Assembly (NCBI GenBank): GCA_015223225.1
Contig: JADFCQ010000007.1
Location: 62,001 to 126,000, forward strand
Reading direction: 5' to 3'
DNA from: Acetobacteraceae bacterium H6797
GTDB taxonomy: Bacteria; Pseudomonadota; Alphaproteobacteria; Acetobacterales; Acetobacteraceae
DNA: 64,000 nt
Positions 49,731 to 58,600 of this stretch are shown here, piece after piece. The notes beneath the pieces are model-generated. The model was not told the DNA's origin and made no database searches. It saw only the letters and a program-made list of their open reading frames with translations. The stretch's first letter is position 1. Every line of letters starts with the position of its first letter. The position numbers were made by a program, and so were the translations under genes.

Positions 49731-49996
49731 ACGAGAACAGCATCCCCCGCTTCGCCCCAGGCGTGCGCTTCCGCTTCGACAAGGCGCGCGACACCTGGGC
49801 GCTGCTCGGCCCCGAGCGGCTCTTCCAGCCGGACGAGCAGGCGGTGGCGGTGCTGAAACTCGTTGACGGCACGCGCGACATTGCCAGCATCATCGACGAA
49901 CTCGCGCGGCTTTACGACGCGCCGCGCGAGGTCATCGCCGGCGATGTGGTCGCGATGTTCGCCGACCTGGCCGGCAAGGGGCTCGTGCGCGGATGA
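49727..49996 (+). CDS. pqqD: PQQ biosynthesis peptide chaperone PqqD
   Basis: 89 aa RRE-type domain. PRFAPGVRFRFDKARDTWALLGPERLFQPDEQAVAVLKLVDGTRDIASIIDELA is the family pattern. It presents PqqA to PqqE. The start is GTG at 49727 within the pqqC stop, and its own stop overlaps the pqqE ATG, so translation is coupled on both sides. It is a separate protein, not fused to PqqC or PqqE as in some bacteria. Confidence 0.95.
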   Translation: MNENSIPRFAPGVRFRFDKARDTWALLGPERLFQPDEQAVAVLKLVDGTRDIASIIDELARLYDAPREVIAGDVVAMFADLAGKGLVRG

Positions 49997-51090
49997 ATGC
50001 GGTCACCCAGGCCATCGCCCCTCCGATGGGCCTGCTGGCGGAACTCACGCATCGCTGCCCGCTTTCCTGCGTCTATTGCTCCAATCCGCTGGAGATGGAG
50101 CGCGCGGCGGCGGAGCTGGATACCGAGGGCTGGAAGCGCGTGCTCACCGAGGCCGCCGATCTCGGCGTCTTGCAGGTGCATTTCTCCGGCGGCGAACCCA
50201 TGGCCCGCCGCGATCTCGAAGAGCTGGTCAGGCACGCCCGCGAGGTTGATCTCTACAGCAACCTCATCACCTCCGGCGTCACCATGACGGAGGCGCGGCT
50301 CGCGAAGCTCGTCGAGGCGGGGCTCGACCATATCCAGCTCAGCTTCCAGGATGTCGAGGCGGAGAGCGCCGAGCGCATCGGCGGCATGAAGGGCGCCCAG
50401 GCCCGCAAGCTCGCCTGCGCGAGGATGATCCGCGAGGCCGATGTGGCGCTCACCATCAACTTCGTCGTCCACCGCCAGAACGTGCAGCATGTCGGCGCCA
50501 TGATCGCGCTGGCGCATGAGCTGGGCGCCCGCCGTGTCGAGATCGCGCATACGCAATATTACGGCTGGGGCCTGCTGAACCGCGACGCGCTGCTGCCCAG
50601 CCGCGCGCAGCTCGATGAATCCACCCGCGTCGTCGAGGCGCTGCGGCCGGGATACGAGGGCCGGATGGCCATCGATTATATCACGCCCGATTACTACGCG
50701 AGCGAGCCTAAGCCCTGCATGGGCGGCTGGGGGCGGCGCTTCATCAATATCTCGCCCGCCGGCCGCGCGCTGCCCTGCCACGCGGCCGAGACCATCAAGA
50801 CGCTCAGCTTCCCCTCGGTGAAGGATTTCTCCCTCGCCGAGATCTGGTACGGCGCCGAGGCCTTCAACCGTTTCCGCGGCACCGACTGGATGCCCGAACC
50901 CTGCCGCGGCTGCGCCTTCAAGGAGCAGGATTGGGGCGGCTGCCGCTGCCAGGCGCTGGCGCTGATGGGCGATGCGGCGGCGACCGATCCGGTCTGCAGC
51001 CGCTCGCCGTTTCACGACAAGGTTTTGGAGGCGCTGCCGGTGGGCGAAGGGGTGGGGCCGGAGTTCGTTTATCGGAAGAATCCGAGGTGA
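49993..51090 (+). CDS. pqqE: PQQ biosynthesis radical SAM protein PqqE
   Basis: 365 aa. The radical SAM cluster motif CPLSCVYC (C22, C26, C29) is followed by a SPASM-type C-terminal region with Cys residues (CMGGWG, CHAAET, CRGCAF, GGCRCQALAL) that bind the auxiliary iron-sulfur clusters. It forms the C-C bond between Glu and Tyr of PqqA, with PqqD as chaperone. Last gene of the operon; a hairpin lies just after the stop. Confidence 0.97.
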   Translation: MNAVTQAIAPPMGLLAELTHRCPLSCVYCSNPLEMERAAAELDTEGWKRVLTEAADLGVLQVHFSGGEPMARRDLEELVRHAREVDLYSNLITSGVTMTEARLAKLVEAGLDHIQLSFQDVEAESAERIGGMKGAQARKLACARMIREADVALTINFVVHRQNVQHVGAMIALAHELGARRVEIAHTQYYGWGLLNRDALLPSRAQLDESTRVVEALRPGYEGRMAIDYITPDYYASEPKPCMGGWGRRFINISPAGRALPCHAAETIKTLSFPSVKDFSLAEIWYGAEAFNRFRGTDWMPEPCRGCAFKEQDWGGCRCQALALMGDAAATDPVCSRSPFHDKVLEALPVGEGVGPEFVYRKNPR

Positions 51091-51093
51091 GAT

Positions 51094-51136
51094 CGGGGGA
51101 GAATGAATTCTCCCCCGAACCCCCTCATCTTTTTTT
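51094..51136 (+). terminator. Hairpin after pqqE (half double-hairpin repeat)
   Basis: An 11-bp stem CGGGGGAGAAT (51094-51104)/ATTCTCCCCCG (51107-51117), spacer AACCCCCTCATC, then seven T residues (51130-51136). The stem plus AACCCCCTC spacer resembles the half unit of the double-hairpin repeats. It sits between convergent pqqE and a Bug-type gene and probably ends pqq transcription. Confidence 0.6.
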
Positions 51137-51139
51137 CTG

Positions 51140-52111
51140 TCAATCGGCCTGGATGCCGGCGTCGGTCGCGATTTTCTGCCAGCGCGTCGCGTCCTTGGTG
51201 AGCCAGGAGGAAAGCTCGGCGCGGGGGATGGTCAGCGGGTCGATGAAGCTCTGCTGGAGGCGCTCGGTCAGCTTCGGGCCGCGCATCTTTTCCGTCGCAT
51301 CGGCCAGGGCGTCGTAGATCTCCTTCGGCATGTCCTTCCGCGCGAAGAGGCCGTACCAGATGCTCATCTCGTAATCCTTGAGCCCCGCCTCCTGCAGCGT
51401 CGGCACCTCCGGCAGCGAGGAGGTACGCTTCGCCGTCGTCACGGCCAGCGGCCGGATCGCGCCCGCGCGGATCTGCGGCGTGGAGGTGGCCGTGGTGTCG
51501 AAGGCGAAATCCACCTCGCCCGCCAGCATCGCCGTCATCATCGGCGCGGCGCCGCGATAGGGCACATGCGTCGCCTCGATGCCCGTGGCCTTCATGAAGG
51601 TCACCGCCGAAAGATGCGAGGAACTGCCATTGCCGACCGAGCCTACGATCATCGGCCGCGCCTTGGCCTCGGCGACCAGCTCCGCGACAGTCTTGGCCTT
51701 GCTCCGCGAGGGCACGACGGAGAGCACGTTGGGATTGTCGCCCACCGTGCCGAGGCACTGGAAATCCCGCACCGCATCGACGCCGGAATTCTTGTACATG
51801 ATCGGGTTCACCCCAAAGAGCGCGACGGTGCCGAGCATGATCGTATAGCCGTCGGGCTCGGCCTGGGCGGCCGCCTGCACGCCGATATTCCCACCCGCGC
51901 CCGCGCGATTCTCCACCACGACCGACTGGCCCAGCACCTGGGTGAGCCCCTCGGCGGAAATGCGGCCCGCGATATCGGTAACGCCGCCGGGCGGGTAGGT
52001 GACGATGAGCCTGATCGGCCGCGTGGGCTTCCACGCCGTGGCCGCGCGAAGATGCGGGGCGGCGAGCAGAGTCGCGGCGCCGGCCGCGAGGAAGATGCGC
52101 CTCGTGGTCAT
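51140..52111 (-). CDS. Bug/TctC-type tripartite tricarboxylate transporter binding protein
   Basis: 323 aa. Signal peptide MTTRRIFLAAGAATLLAAP cleaved near LRAA; WKPTRPIRLIVTYPPGGVTDIAGRISAEGLTQVLGQSVVVENRAGAGG is the Bug signature. Periplasmic carboxylate binder; no TctA/TctB gene is adjacent. It shares architecture with the protein at 32140 but differs in many ligand-loop residues, so the substrate probably differs. AGGACCAGGA precedes the ATG. Confidence 0.95.
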   Translation of the reverse strand: MTTRRIFLAAGAATLLAAPHLRAATAWKPTRPIRLIVTYPPGGVTDIAGRISAEGLTQVLGQSVVVENRAGAGGNIGVQAAAQAEPDGYTIMLGTVALFGVNPIMYKNSGVDAVRDFQCLGTVGDNPNVLSVVPSRSKAKTVAELVAEAKARPMIVGSVGNGSSSHLSAVTFMKATGIEATHVPYRGAAPMMTAMLAGEVDFAFDTTATSTPQIRAGAIRPLAVTTAKRTSSLPEVPTLQEAGLKDYEMSIWYGLFARKDMPKEIYDALADATEKMRGPKLTERLQQSFIDPLTIPRAELSSWLTKDATRWQKIATDAGIQAD

Positions 52112-52270
52112 TCCTGGTCCTCCAATAGTTTTTCTTGAGGAGGACTATAGGAAGCAAGTGGCGCCGGGCCGCACTGCCCTTTTCCGCTTCTCCCGCGATA
52201 CGGAATTATCGCCCGGAAAATTATCGCCGGAAAGCGGCGCCATCTCGGGCGCCGCTTTCCGCCGGGCGAT

Positions 52271-54493
52271 CTAGCGGCGGAGCAGCCGCAGAGCGTTCGC
52301 CGTCACCAGCACCGTCGCGCCCGTATCGGCGAGGATGGCGGGCCAGAGCCCGGTGATGCCCATCACCGTCGTCACCAGGAAGACGGCCTTGAGCCCGAGC
52401 GCGATGGTGATGTTCTGCTTGATATTGGCCATGGTCGAGCGCGAGAGGCCGATCATCGCCGCCACATCCTTCACCCGCCCATGCAGCACGGCGGCATCGG
52501 CGGTCTCCAGCGCCACATCCGTGCCGCCGCCCATGGCGATGCCGATATCGGCCGCCGCCAGGGCGGGCGCGTCATTGATGCCATCGCCGACCTTCGCGAC
52601 CACGGCGCCGCCCGACTGCAATTCCTTCACGATGCACTGCTTGTCTTCCGGCAGCAGCCCGGCCCGCGCCTCGATGCCGAGGCTCGCGGCGATGGCCTTG
52701 GCGGTCGTGGGATTGTCGCCCGTCAGCATCACGGCCTTCACGCCCAGCGCATCCAGCGCGCGCAGGCCCTCGGCGGCATCCTCGCGCGGCTCGTCGCGCA
52801 TGGCGATCGCGCCCGCGATCCGCCCGCCCGCCACCAGCACGGAGACGCTCTTGCCCTCCGCCTGCCAATCGGCGATCCGCGCGGCTTCCGTCTCGCTGAG
52901 CGCGGCGCGGCCGGCGGCGGCCTCGACAGAGCCGAGGAAGACCATCTCGCCCCCCACCAGCCCGCGCACGCCCTGGCCCGGCACGGCGGCCGCCCCGGCG
53001 GCGACGGCAGGGCGAAGCCCCGCCTCGGAGGCGCGGTTCAGGATGGCCGTGGCCAGGGGATGGCTCGAACCGGCCTCGAGGGCGGCGGCCAGTGCCAGCA
53101 CTTCCGCCTCGCTGCGCGCGAAGCCTGCGATATCCGTCACGCGCGGCTTGCCCGCGGTGAGCGTGCCGGTCTTGTCGAAGGCCACCGCCGTCACATGCCC
53201 GGCCTGTTCCAGCACCGCGCCGCCCTTCATGAGCAAGCCGCGCCGCGCGCCGGAAGAAAGGGCCGCCGCGATGGCCGCCGGCGTGGAGATCACCAGCGCG
53301 CAGGGGCAGCCGATGAGCAGGATGGCGAGGCCCTTATAGACCCACTCGCCCCAATCCCCGCCCGCCAGCAGCGGCGGCAGGATGGCGACCAGTGCCGCCA
53401 CCACCACCACGCTAGGCGTGTAATAGCGCGAGAAGCGGTCGATGAAGCGCTCGGTCGGCGCCTTGGCCTCCTGCGCCTGCTCCACCAGCCGGACGATGCG
53501 CGCTATGGTATTGTCCTGCGCCCCGGCCGTGACCGTCAGGCGCAGCGCCGCCTCCTGGTTGATGGTGCCGGCGAAGAGCGTATCGCCCGGCGCCTTGCGG
53601 CGAGGGGCCGATTCGCCCGTGACCGGCGCCTCGTCCACGCTGCTTTCGCCGGAGAGGACCATGCCATCGGCCGGCACGCGGTCACCGGGGCGGATGAGGA
53701 TGATGTCGCCCGGTGCCAGGCTCGCGGCCGGCACCTCGCGCGTCTCGCCGCCTTCTTCGCGCAGCGCGGTCTTGGGCACGAGGTTGATCAGCCCCTGGAT
53801 GCTCGCCCGCGCCCGGCCGGCCGCGAAGCCTTCGAGCAACTCGCCCACCAGGAAGAGGAAGACGACCGCCGCCGCCTCCTCGCTCGCGCCGATGACGATG
53901 GCGCCGATGGCCGCGATGGTCATCAGCATCTCGATGGTGAAGGGCGAGCCATGCCGCGCGGCCGCGAAGGCCCGGCGCGCGATCGGCACGAGCCCCACCA
54001 GCACCGCCGCCACATAGAGCCAGGTCGCCGCCTGGGGCACGGCCTGGGCGAGCAGCCAGGCTATGGCGAAGGCGATGCCGCTCGCCGCCGTCAGCCGCAG
54101 CTTCGGGTTGCTCCACCAGGTGCCTTCATGGGGCGTGTGGTCATGCCCATGGGCGTGGTCGTGGGCATGGCCATGCCCATGGGCCTCGGCGGGCCGGTTC
54201 GCGGGCGCGGCGGCGGTCAGCCCATAGCCGAGATCGGCGACCGTCTTCTCGATCGCGGCTCCGGGCTGGGCCGAGGCGTCATGATCGACGGTCAGCGTTC
54301 CGGCGCTGACGGAGACATTCACCTCCGTCACCCCCGGCACTCGCCGCACCGCGCGGTCGATCTTGGCGGCGCAGCCCGCGCAATCCATGCCGCTGACGCG
54401 GTATTTCAGGGGCGCGGGGCCCGCGGCCGCCTGAGCCTTGTCCAAGGCCATGTCGCAATGCTCGCACATCAAGCCAGTCCTCTTGCCGTGCAT
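52271..54493 (-). CDS. Zn2+/Cd2+/Pb2+-exporting P1B-type ATPase
   Basis: 740 aa. N-terminal HMA domain with GMDCAGC (35-41), a His-rich linker (104-122, HGHGHAHDHAHGHDH), eight TM helices, TGES (292-295) in the actuator, CPC in TM6 (396-398), DKTGTLT (440-446) with phosphorylated Asp, and MLTGDNP and VGDGINDAPAL. The P1B-2 pattern and His-rich loop indicate export of zinc, cadmium or lead. It is divergent from a CadR-like MerR gene with a stretched-spacer promoter between them, supporting divalent-metal induction. Confidence 0.95.
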   Translation of the reverse strand: MHGKRTGLMCEHCDMALDKAQAAAGPAPLKYRVSGMDCAGCAAKIDRAVRRVPGVTEVNVSVSAGTLTVDHDASAQPGAAIEKTVADLGYGLTAAAPANRPAEAHGHGHAHDHAHGHDHTPHEGTWWSNPKLRLTAASGIAFAIAWLLAQAVPQAATWLYVAAVLVGLVPIARRAFAAARHGSPFTIEMLMTIAAIGAIVIGASEEAAAVVFLFLVGELLEGFAAGRARASIQGLINLVPKTALREEGGETREVPAASLAPGDIILIRPGDRVPADGMVLSGESSVDEAPVTGESAPRRKAPGDTLFAGTINQEAALRLTVTAGAQDNTIARIVRLVEQAQEAKAPTERFIDRFSRYYTPSVVVVAALVAILPPLLAGGDWGEWVYKGLAILLIGCPCALVISTPAAIAAALSSGARRGLLMKGGAVLEQAGHVTAVAFDKTGTLTAGKPRVTDIAGFARSEAEVLALAAALEAGSSHPLATAILNRASEAGLRPAVAAGAAAVPGQGVRGLVGGEMVFLGSVEAAAGRAALSETEAARIADWQAEGKSVSVLVAGGRIAGAIAMRDEPREDAAEGLRALDALGVKAVMLTGDNPTTAKAIAASLGIEARAGLLPEDKQCIVKELQSGGAVVAKVGDGINDAPALAAADIGIAMGGGTDVALETADAAVLHGRVKDVAAMIGLSRSTMANIKQNITIALGLKAVFLVTTVMGITGLWPAILADTGATVLVTANALRLLRR

Positions 54494-54511
54494 CTTTCAA
54501 TTCGTCCTGGC

Positions 54512-54542
54512 AGGCTACATCCTCTAGCGACTAGAGGAGCAA
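54512..54542 (-). promoter_or_regulatory. MerR-type stretched promoter and operator of the P-type ATPase
   Basis: Reading leftwards, a -35-like TTGCTC (complement of 54537-54542) and a -10-like TAGCCT (complement of 54512-54517) are 19 bases apart. The perfect dyad CCTCTAG-CGA-CTAGAGG (54521-54537) fills the spacer. The 19-base spacing with a centred dyad is the hallmark of MerR-family activated promoters. The divergent CadR-like gene starts 28 bases beyond the dyad. Confidence 0.75.
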
Positions 54543-54564
54543 GCTTGCTCTGGAAGGGAATTCG

Positions 54565-55026
54565 ATGAGCGAGCAGATCGCGATCGGCGAGGCCGCCCGG
54601 CGCAGCGGCGTGAAGGTGCCGACCATCCGTTATTACGAGCAGATCGGCCTGCTGCCCGCCCCGCCGCGCAGCGAGGGCAACCGCCGCTTTTTCGACGAGG
54701 CGGGGCTGCGGCGCCTGGCCTTCATCCGCCATGCCCGCGCGCTCGGTTTCGAGGTGGAGGCCATCCGCGCCCTGCTCCAGCTTCAGGACAGGCCCGATCA
54801 ATCCTGCGCCATGGCCGATGAGATCGCCCGCGAGCGGCTGATCGAGGTGGAGCGCCGTATCGCGAGCCTGACGGCGCTGAAGGGCGAGTTGGAGCGCATG
54901 ATCCGCGGCTGCGCCCATGGGTCCATCGCTGATTGCCGGGTGATCGAGGTGCTGGCCGACCATGGGCATTGCGCGCACGATCATGACGAGACCGCATCTC
55001 CCGCCCTCCTGCCGCGTTCGGCCTGA
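54565..55026 (+). CDS. MerR-family metal-responsive regulator (CadR/PbrR/ZntR group)
   Basis: 153 aa. IGEAARRSGVKVPTIRYYEQIGLLPAPPRSEGNRRFFDEAGLRRLAFIRHARALGFEVEAIRALL is the MerR DNA-binding head. The dimer helix is followed by a metal-binding loop with C112-like CAHG and DCRV and a His-rich tail (HGHCAHDHDE), as in CadR. It should activate the divergent ATPase when Cd, Zn or Pb binds. Only one Cys before the dimer helix is seen (QSC). Confidence 0.92.
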   Translation: MSEQIAIGEAARRSGVKVPTIRYYEQIGLLPAPPRSEGNRRFFDEAGLRRLAFIRHARALGFEVEAIRALLQLQDRPDQSCAMADEIARERLIEVERRIASLTALKGELERMIRGCAHGSIADCRVIEVLADHGHCAHDHDETASPALLPRSA

Positions 55027-55074
55027 CAGGGCCGCCATCGTCGCATCGGGCGAGGGGCTTCAGGAGAGCCTATC

Positions 55075-56109
55075 GTGCCCATCGAGACCCCTGCCCAAAG
55101 CCCCGACCCCCGCCTTGCCGCCCTCGAGGCCGAGAATGCCCGTCTGCGCGGGCAATTGGCCGAGGAGGAAGGCCGTCGCCGCCTCTTAGACCTGCTCGGT
55201 GCCGGCTTCTGCACCATCGAATTGCGCTTCGAGGGCGATACCCCGGTCGATTACCGCTATCTCAGCGTGAACCCCGCCTTCGAGCGCGAGACAGGGCTGA
55301 AGGACGCCACCGGGCGGTGGATGCGCGATCTGGTGCCGGGGCATGAGCAGCATTGGTTCGACCTCTATGGCGCCGTCGCCCGCAGCGGCGAGCCCGCCCG
55401 GGCCGAGAAGCCCGCCGATGCCATGGGTCGGTCCTATGAGGTCCGTGCCTCGCGCCTGGGGCAGCCGGGCGAGAACAAGGTCGCGGTTCTCTTCACCGAA
55501 ATTACCGGCCGCATCACGGCGGAGCGGGCCCAGGCGGCGCTGAACCACGAGTTGAGCCACCGGCTGAAGAACAACCTCGCCATGGTCCAGGCCATCGCGC
55601 GCCAGAGCCTGCGCAAGCTCGGGCCCTCAGAGGAGGTGGAGGCCTTCCTCGATCGCCTCCGCGCCCTGGCGGGGGCGACCGACGTGCTGCTGCGCCATCG
55701 CTGGGCGGGCGGCGAGCTGCATGAGGTGGTGGCCCAGGTGGCCGGGCTGCTGAACCAGCAGGGGCGGGTGAAGGCCGAGGGGCCGTCGCTGATGATCCTG
55801 CCCCGCGTGATCTTCTCCCTCTTCCTCCTGCTGCACGAGTTGCTGACCAATGCCGCCCGCTACGGCGCACTTTCCTCGCCCGAGGGGGAGGTCAGGCTCT
55901 CCTGGGAGGTGGATGGCCCCCTGCTGCGGATGGTCTGGCGGGAGCATCGCGGCCCCCTCGTGCCGCCCGCCCCGAGCCAAGGCTTCGGCACAATGCTGAT
56001 TCGCATGGGGCTTACTGGAACCGGAGGCGTCGACATCCGTTATCTGCCTCAAGGGCTGGAAGTCGAACTGTCCGCCCCATGGGCGGATGTGAAGGCCGAG
56101 GCAGCATGA
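55075..56109 (+). CDS. HWE-family sensor histidine kinase with PAS domain
   Basis: 344 aa, soluble. An N-terminal short coiled coil (LAALEAENARLRGQLAEEEG) leads to a PAS domain (about 36-145; YRYLSVNPAFERETGL), then the phospho-acceptor helix NHELSHRLKNNLAMVQAIARQSLR (H162), N box HELLTNAARYGAL, and WRE (288-290), the W-x-E feature that names the HWE family. Such kinases serve general stress or light responses in alphaproteobacteria. GTG start. Followed immediately by a single-domain receiver. Confidence 0.92.
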   Translation: MPIETPAQSPDPRLAALEAENARLRGQLAEEEGRRRLLDLLGAGFCTIELRFEGDTPVDYRYLSVNPAFERETGLKDATGRWMRDLVPGHEQHWFDLYGAVARSGEPARAEKPADAMGRSYEVRASRLGQPGENKVAVLFTEITGRITAERAQAALNHELSHRLKNNLAMVQAIARQSLRKLGPSEEVEAFLDRLRALAGATDVLLRHRWAGGELHEVVAQVAGLLNQQGRVKAEGPSLMILPRVIFSLFLLLHELLTNAARYGALSSPEGEVRLSWEVDGPLLRMVWREHRGPLVPPAPSQGFGTMLIRMGLTGTGGVDIRYLPQGLEVELSAPWADVKAEAA

Positions 56110-56123
56110 CAGGAGCGGTTCTG

Positions 56124-56513
56124 ATGTCGTCGGCAAGCGGGCCAACGGTTCTGGTGGTGGAGGATGAGATGCTTCAGCGCATGATGGCGCTGGATATCGT
56201 CCGCCGCATCGGCCTGCCCGCCACCTTCGCCGCCAGCGCGGAAGAGGCCATGCTGACCCTGGAGCGCAGCCCGGAAATCGGCATCGTCTTCACCGATATC
56301 GACCTCGGCAAGGGGATGGACGGCATCGCCCTGGCCGCCGCGGTGAAGCGCCGCTGGCCGGAAAAGGCCTTCATCTTCACCTCCGGCCATGTCTCGGTCG
56401 GCGACGCGGCCCTGCCGCAGCGTGCCCGCTTCCTCGCCAAGCCCTACCGGCAGGACGACCTGAGCGAGGCGCTGCTCGCCTTTGCCGGGCAGGAAGCTTC
56501 CGTCGGGCATTAA
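56124..56513 (+). CDS. Single-domain response regulator
   Basis: 129 aa, only a receiver domain: TVLVVEDEMLQRMMALDIV, IVFTDIDLGKGMDG with D58 as likely phospho-acceptor, FIFTSGH and ARFLAKPYRQDDL. No output domain, so it acts as a phosphate shuttle or sink for the HWE kinase. I favour ATG 56124 with AGGAG nine bases before it; ATG 56106 overlaps the kinase stop (ATGA) and would add six residues. Confidence 0.85.
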   Translation: MSSASGPTVLVVEDEMLQRMMALDIVRRIGLPATFAASAEEAMLTLERSPEIGIVFTDIDLGKGMDGIALAAAVKRRWPEKAFIFTSGHVSVGDAALPQRARFLAKPYRQDDLSEALLAFAGQEASVGH

Positions 56514-56849
56514 AGGCCGGCGGGCCTCTTTCCGCGCCAGTCGATGGGTGCCCTGGCCGATATGGCGCAACCGCCGCGACAATGCCGGCCGGCGCTTCGG
56601 CCTCGCGCTTCGTGAAGCACCCTTTAACCAGTTCGTGGCTCATTCGCCGGGCCGAGAAGCGTGTCTCGCGCCGTGTCTGATCGTGGCGGCGTGAAACACG
56701 CCCTTGAAGCGGGGCTTGCGCCGGGCCACTGTCCTTCCGGCGAGAGGTATTCTGGAATTCAGTTGAATCGAATTACAGAATGTCCATATTCACCGCGAGT
56801 GCGAGTCTTCCGCTCGCATCGAACCGATATGTGGGGAGTTTCCGCCACC
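56514..56849. other. Spacer between receiver gene and Bax-inhibitor gene
   Basis: 336 bases. It starts with a small hairpin AGGCC-GGCG-GGCCT followed by CTTT overlapping the receiver stop (56514-56531), a weak terminator. A locally AT-rich stretch (56745-56800, with TTGAATCGAATTACAG) likely contains the promoter of the next gene. I see no gene or known RNA. Confidence 0.4.
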
Positions 56850-57638
56850 ATGGCTTTTGGTCCCGACACTCGATACACGACGGGTGCGACTGGCTGGGGT
56901 CGCACAGCGGCTGCCGACGCTGCCGCCGTCGATGCCGGGCTGCGTAGCTACATGCTGCGCGTGTATAACTGGATGTCGTCCGGCCTCCTGCTGACCGCGA
57001 TCGTCTCCTATGTCATCGCGAACACGGAACTGGCGAGCCTGTTCTACAACGTGGTGCGCACGCCCCGTGGCCTGGCCACGCAGCCGACCATCCTGGGCTT
57101 CGTCGCGATGTTCGCGCCGCTGGCCTTCGTGATGGTGCTGTCCTTCGGCATCAACCGCCTGAGCAAGGCCGCCACCCAGGCGCTCTTCTGGGCCTTCTGT
57201 GCCGCGATGGGCGCGAGCATGGCGAATATCTTCGCCGTGTACACGGGCACCTCGATCGCCACGACCTTCATCACCACGGCCGGTATGTTCGCCGCGACCA
57301 GCCTCTACGGCTACACGACGAAGACCGACCTGACCCGCATGGGTTCGTTCCTGATGATGGGCCTGATCGGCATCCTCATCGCGGGCCTGGTGAACATGTT
57401 CGTGGGCTCGGGCATGCTGGCCTTCATCATCAGCGTGCTGGGCGTGGTGATCTTCACCGGCCTGACCGCTTATGACACCCAGCGCATCAAGGCCGACTAC
57501 ATCGAATACGCCTATGCCGAGGGTACGGACGAGGCGGGCAAGCGCAGCGTGTTCGACGCGCTGGGCCTCTACCTGAACTTCATCAACCTCTTCCAGTTCC
57601 TGCTGCAGTTCCTGGGCGTTCGCCAGCAGAATGACTGA
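56850..57638 (+). CDS. Bax inhibitor-1/YccA family membrane protein
   Basis: 262 aa with seven hydrophobic helices: LRSYMLRVYNWMSSGLLLTAIVSYVIA, ILGFVAMFAPLAFVMVLSF, and the family signature region SLYGYTTKTDLTRMGSFLMMGLIGILIAG. The conserved Asp pair near the C-terminus (TAYDTQRIK, FDALGLYLNFINLFQFLL) fits a pH-sensitive calcium-leak channel. ATG 56850 has GGGGAG 12 bases upstream; a possible start at 56829 would add seven residues. A strong terminator follows. Confidence 0.92.
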   Translation: MAFGPDTRYTTGATGWGRTAAADAAAVDAGLRSYMLRVYNWMSSGLLLTAIVSYVIANTELASLFYNVVRTPRGLATQPTILGFVAMFAPLAFVMVLSFGINRLSKAATQALFWAFCAAMGASMANIFAVYTGTSIATTFITTAGMFAATSLYGYTTKTDLTRMGSFLMMGLIGILIAGLVNMFVGSGMLAFIISVLGVVIFTGLTAYDTQRIKADYIEYAYAEGTDEAGKRSVFDALGLYLNFINLFQFLLQFLGVRQQND

Positions 57639-57661
57639 TCCTGGCGATCTGACATGAAATG

Positions 57662-57692
57662 GGCCCCGGGGAGCGATCCCCGGGGCCTTTTT
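57662..57692 (+). terminator. Rho-independent terminator of the Bax-inhibitor gene
   Basis: A perfect 10-bp stem GGCCCCGGGG/CCCCGGGGCC with a 6-base loop, then five T residues (57688-57692), 23 bases after the stop codon. Confidence 0.92.
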
Positions 57693-57703
57693 CGTGACCT
57701 TTC

Positions 57704-58573
57704 CTACCGGCGCGTCGTTGCCAGCCAGACGCCCGCCAGCACCACGAGCCCGCCCGCCACCACCCGGGCCTCGGGCAGTTCCGAGAGCCAGAGAGCCGCG
57801 ATCAGCGCCGCCCAAACGGGCTGGAGATAGCCCACGACCGAGGCGCGGGTCGCAGGCACGCGCTGCACCAGCCCGAGGAAGAGGCTCAGCGGCAGGGCCG
57901 AGGCGAAGACGCCGAGCAGCACCAGCCCCACCCAGATATCCAGCGGCTGATCGAAGGCCCCGATCGGGTCGAAGGCGAGGGAAAGCGGCAGGGCGACGAG
58001 GGCGGCGATGAATTGCTGCCCCAGCGCCAGTTGCGCCGCCGAGGCCTCGGGCCGCACAAGGCGCACGTAGATCGTGCCGCAGGAATAGCTCAGCGCCGTC
58101 GCCAGCATCAGCAGCGCGCCGGTGAGCGTCGCCCCGCCCGCGAAGGCGGCCGGCCCCACGATCAGCGCGATGCCGAGAAAGCCGATGCCGAGCCCCAGGC
58201 TCGCGCGCAGGCCCGGCTTCTCGTCCTTCAGCAGCAGGATGCTGAGCACGGCCACGATCAGCGGGGCGGCCGCCTGGATGAGGGCCGCGGGCGCCGCCTC
58301 GATGCTTTCCAGCGCCGTCGCCGTCATGAGATTGGGCAGCCAGCCATTGCAGGTGCCCACGACGAGGATGTGGCGCAGCACCCGCCGGTCGAGCCCCGCC
58401 AGCCGCCGTGTCATCCAGAGGAAGCAGAGAACCGCCAATGCCGCGATGGTGCCGCGCGCGGCGCCGAGCGCGAGCGCCGGCATATGGGCCGCGATATGGC
58501 GCATCAGCGGAAAGGACGCGCCCCAGAAAAACGAAATCACGAGCAACCGCCAGGCTAGCGATGACTGGCTCAT
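57704..58573 (-). CDS. DMT-superfamily (EamA) transporter
   Basis: 289 aa with ten hydrophobic helices in two EamA halves; WRLLVISFFWGASFPLMRHIA begins the first and GALLMLATALSYSCGTIYVRLV the second. LGVFASALPLSLFLGLVQRVPATRASVVGYLQPVWAAL is the typical end region. Probable exporter of amino acids or other metabolites; substrate unknown. Convergent with the Bax-inhibitor gene. A double-hairpin repeat lies between it and phaA. Confidence 0.88.
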   Translation of the reverse strand: MSQSSLAWRLLVISFFWGASFPLMRHIAAHMPALALGAARGTIAALAVLCFLWMTRRLAGLDRRVLRHILVVGTCNGWLPNLMTATALESIEAAPAALIQAAAPLIVAVLSILLLKDEKPGLRASLGLGIGFLGIALIVGPAAFAGGATLTGALLMLATALSYSCGTIYVRLVRPEASAAQLALGQQFIAALVALPLSLAFDPIGAFDQPLDIWVGLVLLGVFASALPLSLFLGLVQRVPATRASVVGYLQPVWAALIAALWLSELPEARVVAGGLVVLAGVWLATTRR

Positions 58574-58600
58574 GGAATGCTCGCTCTATCTGATGCCGGT

